From: Acidithiobacillus ferruginosus
GTDB taxonomy: Bacteria; Pseudomonadota; Gammaproteobacteria; Acidithiobacillales; Acidithiobacillaceae
Length of the DNA stretch: 6,824 nt
NCBI RefSeq assembly: GCF_018854495.1
Contig: NZ_JABBDR010000295.1
Coordinates: 1 to 6,824 of the forward strand
Reading direction: 5' to 3'
The notes beneath the pieces are model-generated. The model had not been told where the DNA came from, did no database searches, and saw nothing but the letters and a program-made list of their open reading frames with translations. Positions 1 to 5,524 of this stretch are shown one piece after another. Both the position numbers and the translations under genes were made by a program. Position 1 is the first letter of the stretch. Each line of letters begins with the position of its first letter.

Positions 1-635
1 CTATGCAGGTCAAGTTGTTACGCACCTTGCAGGAGCGGGAATATACCCGCCTCGGCGGGAATCAACCCCTGCGCTTCGCGGCGCGTATCATCGCTGCAAC
101 CCATGTGGACCTCGCCAAGGCGGTGGAGGCAGGCAGTTTTCGGGAAGACCTGTATTATCGGTTGAATGTCATCCCGTTGCACATCCCGCCGCTGCGGGAG
201 CGGCGGGAGGATATCGCGCCTCTCGTCCGTCATTTTTTGCGACGTGTATGCACAGAACTGGGGCGGCCTGAAGTAGACATAGCGACTGCAGCGTTAGCTG
301 CCATGGAGGCCTATTCGTGGCCCGGCAATATTCGCCAGCTTGAGAATATCGTCGAGCGTTTGGTGGTGCTGAATCGGGGTGGCACCATACTTGCCGCCGA
401 TCTCCCCAACGAGATGCGTACCACGGAAACAGAGAGAATACTCCCCTTCGGTGGGGCTTATGATCTTCATGCCGTAGAGCGCGAGGCAGTCCTGTCGGCT
501 CTAAATAAGGCGCAGTCCAACAAGAGTCAGGCCGCGCTGTTGCTTGGTATCAGCCGTAAGCAACTGCACACCCGCATGAAAAATCTTGGGCTGGTCGTCG
601 ACCGTGAAGATGTGTCGGGCGGCGAGAAGCTATAA
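1..635 (+). CDS. Sigma-54-dependent transcriptional activator (NtrC family), 3' part only
   Basis: The gene enters from the left edge; 210 complete codons are visible (frame starts at base 3) and the stop is TAA at 633-635. The protein shows the end of a sigma-54-interacting AAA+ ATPase domain. There is a sensor I segment RIIAATHVDL (visible residues 28-37), the FREDLYYRLNV segment with the usual arginine-finger residues R47 and R53, the signature PPLRERREDI (62-71) and the sensor II motif WPGNIRQLEN (106-115). A Fis-type helix-turn-helix (about 172-197, AALLLGISRKQL) closes the protein. Walker A, Walker B and GAFTGA lie off the window, so the N-terminal receiver domain expected of a two-component regulator cannot be confirmed. 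The family binds upstream enhancers and uses ATP hydrolysis to open sigma-54 promoters. A near-consensus sigma-54 promoter lies downstream, before tetH. In A. caldus a sigma-54 two-component system (TspS-TspR) is reported to control sox genes; this could be a functional counterpart, but that is inference. Confidence 0.93.
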   Translation, partial: MQVKLLRTLQEREYTRLGGNQPLRFAARIIAATHVDLAKAVEAGSFREDLYYRLNVIPLHIPPLRERREDIAPLVRHFLRRVCTELGRPEVDIATAALAAMEAYSWPGNIRQLENIVERLVVLNRGGTILAADLPNEMRTTETERILPFGGAYDLHAVEREAVLSALNKAQSNKSQAALLLGISRKQLHTRMKNLGLVVDREDVSGGEKL

Positions 636-638
636 TTT

Positions 639-690
639 CGCGCTAGCCCGGTCCGTTACTTGGCAAGACCAAATGGGACCGAAATACGCG
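639..690. repeat. Nested inverted repeats after the activator gene
   Basis: Three pairs of perfect complementary arms are nested around one centre: CGCG (639-642) with CGCG (687-690), CGGTCC (649-654) with GGACCG (676-681), and TTGG (660-663) with CCAA (669-672). The structure begins four bases after the stop codon. As RNA it could form an interrupted hairpin at the 3' end of the activator transcript. However, no T-run follows directly (CTTTTT is at 701-706), so it is a poor intrinsic terminator. As DNA it lies at about -203 to -152 from the predicted sigma-54 start, a usual distance for an enhancer. The sequence does not decide between these roles. Confidence 0.45.
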
Positions 691-694
691 CTCG

Positions 695-743
695 TTGGCC
701 CTTTTTGGACAACTTCACGGTCGACCTGTGCCGTTTGGCCCTT
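695..743 (+). repeat. 9-bp direct repeat TTGGCCCTT, 40-bp period
   Basis: TTGGCCCTT occurs at 695-703 and again at 735-743, exactly 40 bp apart, close to four helical turns. The copies would sit at about -147 and -107 relative to the predicted sigma-54 start, on the same face of the helix. The first copy is also part of an imperfect palindrome, GTTG-N-CC-N6-GG-N-CAAC (694-713). Enhancer sites of NtrC-family activators are often paired in this way, so these are candidate activator sites. A 9-bp repeat can arise by chance in a region of this size, so support is moderate. Confidence 0.4.
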
Positions 744-815
744 CCCCACTCCTTCCGGATAACCCACGCTGTAAGAATAACAAGATAAAACAGCATTCTG
801 CGATCGTTACGCGAC

Positions 816-831
816 TGGCACAATACATGCA
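816..831 (+). promoter_or_regulatory. Predicted sigma-54 (-24/-12) promoter for tetH
   Basis: The sequence TGGCACAATACATGCA matches the sigma-54 consensus TGGCACG-N4-TTGCA at the key positions. TGGCAC (816-821) is the -24 element with GG at 817-818. TGCA (828-831) carries the -12 GC at 829-830, and the GG-to-GC offset is the required 12 bp. The only clear departures are A for G at position 7 and A for T at position 12. The predicted transcription start is about base 842, giving a leader of about 288 nt before tetH. A sigma-54-dependent activator is encoded just upstream, which supports the call. No second site in the gap keeps this spacing. Confidence 0.75.
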
Positions 832-859
832 ATATGTAGGCCGCGGCCGCATACGTAGG
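832..859 (+). repeat. ATAYGTAGG direct repeat around a GGCCGCGGCC palindrome
   Basis: ATATGTAGG (832-840) and ATACGTAGG (851-859) form an 8-of-9 direct repeat with a 19-bp period. Between and partly overlapping them lies the perfect 10-bp palindrome GGCCGCGGCC (839-848). The arrangement covers the predicted sigma-54 start (about 842). A third GTAGG occurs at 894-898. It could be a regulator site at the start of transcription or the 5' end of a structured leader; nothing in the sequence proves a role. Confidence 0.35.
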
Positions 860-1034
860 ATGGCAATTGACTGTTTATCGGGAAAAATACCTTGTAGGTT
901 GCCAAGTGCATGGAACATCTCCTGCTGCCGCGGGATTCCCATTTTCGTTTGTTCATTGAATATCATAAGTGGGATGCAGCCAGAAATATAACGCTGATTG
1001 TGTTATAGAAGCGAGCATTTGAATCAGTGAATAT

Positions 1035-1063
1035 CGTTTATGGGAATGACCAAAGTGTAAACG
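1035..1063 (+). repeat. Inverted repeat CGTTTA-N17-TAAACG in the tetH leader
   Basis: CGTTTA (1035-1040) and TAAACG (1058-1063) are perfect complementary arms separated by 17 bases. In RNA the stem can be extended by two G-U pairs. It ends 66 bases before the tetH start and is not followed by a T-run, so it is not a terminator. It could be an operator, or a leader hairpin affecting mRNA stability or translation. Confidence 0.35.
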
Positions 1064-1118
1064 CCTGCTGAAAAAGCGAAGCGGATCACCGAGTATGTTG
1101 TATCCCACCAAATGGATT

Positions 1119-1124
1119 GGAGAT
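1119..1124 (+). promoter_or_regulatory. tetH ribosome binding site
   Basis: GGAGAT, with GGAG at 1119-1122, lies seven bases before the ATG at 1130. No comparable site precedes the in-frame ATG at 1112. This decides the start at 1130 and gives a 499-aa product, the length of the characterised A. ferrooxidans enzyme. Confidence 0.8.
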
Positions 1125-1129
1125 CTGAT

Positions 1130-2629
1130 ATGCCAAGTATTGTACGTAACCATGGCCCACATAACAAAATTCTTTTATCGTCTTTGTTGCTGGCCCTCTT
1201 TGGCTGGGTGCCGTTGGCGCCTGCCTCTGTTGCTGTTCCAATGGATTCAACCGGGCCCTATCGAACGGTGTCTCACCCGGAAAACGCACCATCTGGCGTG
1301 GATGCCGGTGTCGGCCCATCCGAATGGACACACGCATACGCCAATCCCGCCCACAATGCCGCATTTCCGGTCCGTGACGACGCGCCGGAATGGATAAGGA
1401 ACGGCGTATCATGGTTGTTTCCGGAAGCCCGTGCATGGCCTCTGGCAAACCCGCCGTTCGGGAGTAAGACCTATGGGGCGGCGGAAGCTTCCGTAACACA
1501 AACCCAGTTCTATGGAAACGCGCTGGGGCCATCGGTGGTGGACGGCGTGGTCTATGCGGAAAGCGATGATATGTTTGCATATGCGGTTAACGCAAAAACC
1601 GGGAAACTCATCTGGCGCGCGAGTCCTGTCGGAAATAATTTGATGGGCAACCCCTTGGTCATTGGAAATACGGTATACCTATCCGCCGGCAGCGTAGCCT
1701 TCAACTTCGCCAACGTCCTGCGATATGCCCACAATCCATCGGCCTCAGCGCGAGGTCTAAATGTGAGTTTCAACGGCATTTATGCACTTAACCGCAGCAA
1801 CGGCAAGCTACTTTGGTACTTCGCGACCCCTGGCGAAACCATGGCGACACCAGCCTATGACAACAACACCCTGTTTATTGCTGATGGCGCAGGAAATGCG
1901 TTTGGAATTAACGCCACTACTGGAAAGCAGATCTGGAAAACCCGTGTGGGGGGCATGGACAACATGTCCAGCGTGACAGCGTATCGGCACAATATCTATT
2001 TTGCTATGGCGATCAAGCCATATCTTTATTGTCTGAATGAATCCAACGGGCATATCGTATGGAAGGGGACGATACCGGGCGCCAGTAATACTGGTATTGG
2101 CGACGTATCTCCGGCGGCGGCTGATGGTGTTGTCGTACTCGATGCGACAACGAAACCGCAAGCCAATAAAAAGGCCATGTTCAGCAACGTCATTCGCGCA
2201 TTTGATGCCAAGACCGGCGCGGTTCTATGGACCAGAAACATGGGTAGCGGAGGAAAGATACCTGCGTTTAAAGGGGGCGTTCCCATGATCCACAACAACA
2301 TCGTATATGTGGGCAACCCCGTCGCATCAACATATCAGGCGTATGAACTTAAAACGGGCAAGCTGCTGTGGACATGGCATGTCCCAACCAAAGTTGCGGC
2401 AGGTGCGGGGCGTTCGGCTCCAACCTATTACAAAGGATTGCTGTACATCACAACTGGGCAATACATATTTGTTGTCAATCCTGTCACCGGAAAGGAACTT
2501 CACCAACATCATATCGGTGGCCAGTTCGGGATCGAAAGTCCGGTAATAGTGGGGGGCACCATCTACCTGACCAACTCCTGGGACTGGATCATGGCGATTC
2601 CGCTAAAAACGATAAGTCATAGCAGTTAG
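1130..2629 (+). CDS. tetH: Tetrathionate hydrolase, exported PQQ-like beta-propeller enzyme
   Basis: The predicted 499-aa protein closely resembles A. ferrooxidans tetrathionate hydrolase (TetH, also Tth), as recalled from that protein. The enzyme hydrolyses tetrathionate to thiosulfate, sulfate and sulfur at acidic pH, in the periplasm or at the outer membrane. It is a homodimer of eight-bladed propellers. The N-terminus is a signal peptide: a basic start, a hydrophobic core at about residues 14-27, and likely cleavage near 30-35. Seven PQQ-like repeat cores of the type A-x-[DN]-x-x-[TN]-G-K-x-x-W are visible at about 152, 219, 259, 301, 357, 404 and 447. The motif GIGDVSPAAADG places an aspartate exactly at residue 325, the residue shown to be essential in the A. 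ferrooxidans enzyme (D325N inactive). The family name refers to the fold; PQQ binding is not implied. The mature protein has one cysteine (about residue 301). A sigma-54 type promoter lies upstream and a porin gene follows 118 bp downstream with no clear terminator between. Confidence 0.95.
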   Translation: MPSIVRNHGPHNKILLSSLLLALFGWVPLAPASVAVPMDSTGPYRTVSHPENAPSGVDAGVGPSEWTHAYANPAHNAAFPVRDDAPEWIRNGVSWLFPEARAWPLANPPFGSKTYGAAEASVTQTQFYGNALGPSVVDGVVYAESDDMFAYAVNAKTGKLIWRASPVGNNLMGNPLVIGNTVYLSAGSVAFNFANVLRYAHNPSASARGLNVSFNGIYALNRSNGKLLWYFATPGETMATPAYDNNTLFIADGAGNAFGINATTGKQIWKTRVGGMDNMSSVTAYRHNIYFAMAIKPYLYCLNESNGHIVWKGTIPGASNTGIGDVSPAAADGVVVLDATTKPQANKKAMFSNVIRAFDAKTGAVLWTRNMGSGGKIPAFKGGVPMIHNNIVYVGNPVASTYQAYELKTGKLLWTWHVPTKVAAGAGRSAPTYYKGLLYITTGQYIFVVNPVTGKELHQHHIGGQFGIESPVIVGGTIYLTNSWDWIMAIPLKTISHSS

Positions 2630-2645
2630 TATTTATAACGTGCAC

Positions 2646-2715
2646 TATCGGCCAGACCGATAACCCGTAACCAGCCGGCCATCTGCCCCGTTACGTTCCT
2701 GGCCAACGAAGCCAG
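2646..2715 (+). repeat. Cluster of three inverted repeats between tetH and the porin gene
   Basis: Three sets of perfect arms occur in 70 bp: TATCGG (2646-2651) with CCGATA (2657-2662), loop 5; CGTAAC (2666-2671) with GTTACG (2690-2695), loop 18; and CTGGC (2699-2703) with GCCAG (2711-2715), loop 7. None is followed by a T-run, so an intrinsic terminator is unlikely and read-through from tetH into the porin gene is expected. They could protect or process the shared mRNA, or be regulator sites. Individual stems are short. Confidence 0.4.
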
Positions 2716-2735
2716 CATGCCCGGGGCGATGTCTG

Positions 2736-2741
2736 AAGGAG
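2736..2741 (+). promoter_or_regulatory. Porin gene ribosome binding site
   Basis: AAGGAG at 2736-2741 is a near-ideal Shine-Dalgarno sequence six bases before the ATG at 2748. It supports that start and strong translation. Confidence 0.85.
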
Positions 2742-2747
2742 ATAGAT

Positions 2748-4106
2748 ATGGGGAAGAGGAAGAAACAAAAAAAATATGCAATATATGCCCTTGCTGTTGC
2801 CGTTCTGGCTGCGGGTTCAATAGACTCTGCCGCCGCTGCAAATTGGTTTAAGATGGAAGGTATTTCTCCAGTAAACGCACCACTGTTAAACTTCAGTGGA
2901 TTCTTTATTCCGCTTTACAAATACATGAATGGAACAGCGGCAGAAAATGGCCAGATTCCGAGGTTTAACCTGGTAGCACCTCAAGACACATCCAGCAAGT
3001 CATTTAATATTCTCTTTGCGCATGTCATGCTACGAGGAAACATCAATAAGCATATTTCATACATGTTGGCCGGCGAGTTCGGGAACAATCAGTTTACTCA
3101 CGTTGGCGGCAACTACACACCACAGCTTATGGACGCCCATGCTACATTTAGTTATGTTCCCGGCGCCCGCGTTGAAGTGGGTATCATTCGCGCACCCGGT
3201 CCGGAAGAAGATATGCAGGGATACCCAAACTTTTCATTTGGGTTTAATTATAGCACCGTCGTACAACAACTAATGTTGCAGCCATTTTACTCAACAAATA
3301 CCGATTATGGGTCAGGGCCATATGAAAGTTATTCCGTTCCCGGTAAAAATATAATGGGAAACAACGCGTTTCGATATCCCGGTGCGGAAGTGATGGACTG
3401 GTTCCGTGCGGGAAATATGGAGTACGCCTATGGCGTGATGGTCGGCAACTTTGGACCTCTGGTGGCGACAAACACCTCAAGCGGAGCGCTCGTTGCAGCG
3501 CGCCTGCAGGCGTCTTACATTTTAAGAGGGTTTGGGCCAATTCATGGACCATTTCGCAGTGACGTGACGGGATTCCTCTGGTATCAGCATGCGAACCCCA
3601 TTTTTAATGGACAATCCTACGCCATGACACGGGATGGACTTGGCCTGACGTATACGCAGGGATATATGCACCGTTGGGGAAGATGGCTCAAGTTTGAATA
3701 TATCCGTGGTTCCGGAATGATTGATGCCCCCGCGGTATTTAATGCCTACGCAGGTGCCGCACCGACGCTTACGGACGCCCAAGTTTACCCGGGAAGCCAG
3801 AATACGGCTAAAGGATATTATGTTTCTGGAGGATTTTTTGTAACCAACCGGTTAGAGTTTGATCTGCGCTATGACTTCTATGATCGATTGCCCAATGTTG
3901 CAACGCAGGAGAGAATATTCAAAACCTGGGCGATCGGTGGCCAATACCATATTACCAAGTCCACCAGGATAATGGTTGATTATTTCGTTAGAAGCGTAAA
4001 AATACCTGATTTGTCCGGTATTCCGCCAGCACAAAGAGTATTACCCCAAAGTGTTGCGGATGCCGCTGACAACGAGTTTGCGGTTACCGGGTTTATTGCA
4101 TTCTGA
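2748..4106 (+). CDS. Predicted outer-membrane beta-barrel porin
   Basis: This 452-aa protein begins with a typical signal peptide: a very basic N-terminus (KRKKQKK), a hydrophobic stretch at residues 10-22 and a likely cleavage after SAAAA (about residue 31). The mature part is rich in aromatic residues and in alternating polar/hydrophobic strand-like segments, has no cysteine, and ends in phenylalanine (GFIAF), the usual terminal residue of BAM-assembled barrels. The segment DAHATFSYVPGARVEVGIIRAP (residues 129-150, the D-A-x-x-x-F ... R-x-x-V-G pattern) resembles the porin O/P-like superfamily, but I cannot assign a substrate. It lies 118 bp after tetH on the same strand, with no clear terminator or promoter between, so it is probably in the same operon. 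A role in moving tetrathionate, other polythionates or products across the outer membrane is inference from position only. Its G+C content is visibly lower than that of mnmE and yidC. Confidence 0.8.
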   Translation: MGKRKKQKKYAIYALAVAVLAAGSIDSAAAANWFKMEGISPVNAPLLNFSGFFIPLYKYMNGTAAENGQIPRFNLVAPQDTSSKSFNILFAHVMLRGNINKHISYMLAGEFGNNQFTHVGGNYTPQLMDAHATFSYVPGARVEVGIIRAPGPEEDMQGYPNFSFGFNYSTVVQQLMLQPFYSTNTDYGSGPYESYSVPGKNIMGNNAFRYPGAEVMDWFRAGNMEYAYGVMVGNFGPLVATNTSSGALVAARLQASYILRGFGPIHGPFRSDVTGFLWYQHANPIFNGQSYAMTRDGLGLTYTQGYMHRWGRWLKFEYIRGSGMIDAPAVFNAYAGAAPTLTDAQVYPGSQNTAKGYYVSGGFFVTNRLEFDLRYDFYDRLPNVATQERIFKTWAIGGQYHITKSTRIMVDYFVRSVKIPDLSGIPPAQRVLPQSVADAADNEFAVTGFIAF

Positions 4107-4131
4107 TTTTGCCTCTATGCGAATTCCTGCG

Positions 4132-5487
4132 TTATTTCCCGATGCAAAAGTGCGAAAAAATCTCGCCGAGAATGTCTTCCACGTCCATGTGACCGGTGAT
4201 GCCGGCCAGCGCTGCCGCGGCTTCACGCAGGGACTGGGCGACCAGTTCCGGGGCATCCCCCAGGCGGTGCATGTCGCGTGCGGCGCCGAGTCGGTGCCAA
4301 CAGCTTTCCAGGGCTTCGACATGGCGACGGCGGGCGCTGAAGGGGCAACTGTCGCCCTGCACACCCAGCGCTTCAATCAGGCTGCGGTGTAATGCATCGA
4401 GACCTGCGCCGGTTTGGGCGGAAAGTGTTATGGCTTCCTCACCCGTCGGGGTGGCGGGTGGTGCGGAAACCAGATCCATTTTGTTCCAGATGATGCGGCG
4501 CGGTCCTTCCGGCAGGTCGCGCAGGATAACTTCGTCCTCTGTTTGCCATCCCGTGCTTGCATCGGCCACCAGCAGGATTAATTGTGCGCTGTGCAATATG
4601 TTGCGGGCGCGGGCGACGCCCTCCGCCTCCACGGCATCCGTCGCCTCGCGCAGTCCCGCCGTGTCGACGAGTTCCACCGGTAGTCCGCCGAGGACGATCT
4701 CCTCTCGAAGCAGGTCGCGGGTGGTGCCGGGGATGGCGGTGACAATGGCTGACTCTCGCCGGGCGAGGGCGTTCATCAGGCTGGACTTGCCGACGTTGGG
4801 TCGTCCGGCGAGCACCACGCGACCGCCGCGGGCGAGTCGGGCGCCTTGCTGTGCCTGCTTGAGCAGATGGGCGACCTGAGCATCCAGCCCTACCAGGCTG
4901 TCGCCGATCGCCTGCTCATGGGCATCGCCAAGGTCTTCTTCACTGAAATCCAGTCCGGCTTCAGCGAGGGCGAGGAGGCGCAGAAGCTGGCCGTGAATAT
5001 CGTCGACGGCTTGTGAAAAGGCGCCCTCCAGGCTCGCTGCCGCGGCTCGTGCCTGAGCATCGCTGCGGGCGTGGATGAGGTCGGCCACCGCTTCGGCCTG
5101 GGCAAGATCAAGCCGGCCGTTGAGAAAGGCCCGTTCACTGAACTCCCCGGCACGCGCCGCCCGTGCGCCAAGAGCGATAGCCTCGGTGAGCAGGCTGGCG
5201 AGGGCCAGCGGGCTGCCATGGCCCTGCAATTCCACGACGGTTTCGCCGGTGTAGCTGTTAGGGGCTGGAAAATAGAGGGCAATGCCGTGATCGATCAGGC
5301 TGCCGTCGCGGGCGTAAAAGCGGCGAAAATGAGCATGGCGTGGCGTCAGCGGTTTGCCTGTCGGTCCGCCGCAGAGCGCCGTCGCGATGGACGACGCCTG
5401 TGGTCCGGAGAGGCGCAAAATGCCGACACCGCCTTCTCCCGGCGGAGTGGCAATCGCCACAATAGTGTCTCCCTGCTGATAATCCAT
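4132..5487 (-). CDS. mnmE: tRNA modification GTPase MnmE (TrmE)
   Basis: MnmE, with MnmG, makes the 5-carboxymethylaminomethyl or 5-aminomethyl group on uridine 34 of certain tRNAs in the cytoplasm. The 451-aa length is normal for the family. The N-terminal folate-binding domain starts DTIVAIATPPGEGGVGILRLSGP (residues 7-29), and GEFSERAFLNGRLDLAQAEAV (114-134) is the conserved entry to the helical domain. The inserted G domain is complete: P-loop GRPNVGKS (228-235), PGTTRD (253-258), DTAG (275-278) and NKMD (335-338). The C-terminus ends in the invariant CIGK, with the catalytic cysteine at 448. The start gives the standard family N-terminus, although the Shine-Dalgarno sequence is weak (GAG eight bases upstream, or AAGGG very close). 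It follows yidC by 37 bp, the classical order, and probably shares its transcript. It is convergent with the porin gene, separated by 25 bp. Confidence 0.98.
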   Translation of the reverse strand: MDYQQGDTIVAIATPPGEGGVGILRLSGPQASSIATALCGGPTGKPLTPRHAHFRRFYARDGSLIDHGIALYFPAPNSYTGETVVELQGHGSPLALASLLTEAIALGARAARAGEFSERAFLNGRLDLAQAEAVADLIHARSDAQARAAAASLEGAFSQAVDDIHGQLLRLLALAEAGLDFSEEDLGDAHEQAIGDSLVGLDAQVAHLLKQAQQGARLARGGRVVLAGRPNVGKSSLMNALARRESAIVTAIPGTTRDLLREEIVLGGLPVELVDTAGLREATDAVEAEGVARARNILHSAQLILLVADASTGWQTEDEVILRDLPEGPRRIIWNKMDLVSAPPATPTGEEAITLSAQTGAGLDALHRSLIEALGVQGDSCPFSARRRHVEALESCWHRLGAARDMHRLGDAPELVAQSLREAAAALAGITGHMDVEDILGEIFSHFCIGK

Positions 5488-5524
5488 GCCCTTAACTCAG
5501 CACGGACAAATCCTCACCCGCACC

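Larger units (their letters stand above)
636..1129 (+). promoter_or_regulatory. Regulatory intergenic region upstream of tetH
   Basis: This 494-bp gap between the activator gene and tetH has no credible coding sequence; the reading frames crossing it have no plausible start or family resemblance. Its 5' half holds inverted and direct repeats that could be activator sites. A sigma-54 type promoter sits near the middle (816-831). The last 288 bp would be an untranslated leader with an inverted repeat and nine GGA triplets. The stretch at about 770-800 is A-rich and could be a bend or IHF-type region between enhancer and promoter, but no good IHF consensus was found. No convincing sigma-70 promoter was found either. 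Confidence 0.7.

Noticed and set aside
3..5. ATG as the start of the activator gene
   Set aside because: It falls inside the AAA+ domain, in the usual MQVKLLRTLQE segment, so the gene begins outside the window.
661..675. Second sigma-54 site starting TGGCAAG
   Set aside because: There is no GC at the required 12-bp offset from the GG.
867..893. Sigma-70-like TTGACT and TACCTT pair
   Set aside because: The spacer is only 15 bp and the -10 element is poor; the sigma-54 site at 816-831 is much stronger.
695..991. 98-codon open frame in the activator-tetH gap
   Set aside because: It begins at a TTG with no ribosome binding site, runs through the predicted sigma-54 promoter, and its composition resembles no protein family.
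1112..1114. Upstream in-frame ATG for tetH
   Set aside because: No ribosome binding site precedes it; 1130 gives the family length and active-site numbering.
1086..1580. 164-codon frame antisense to the start of tetH
   Set aside because: It overlaps the well-supported tetH gene, is proline/arginine-rich in the manner of a shadow frame and has no recognisable domain.
4196..4879. 227-codon frame antisense to mnmE
   Set aside because: Ser/Arg/Ala-rich shadow of a GC-rich gene; mnmE on the other strand is certain.
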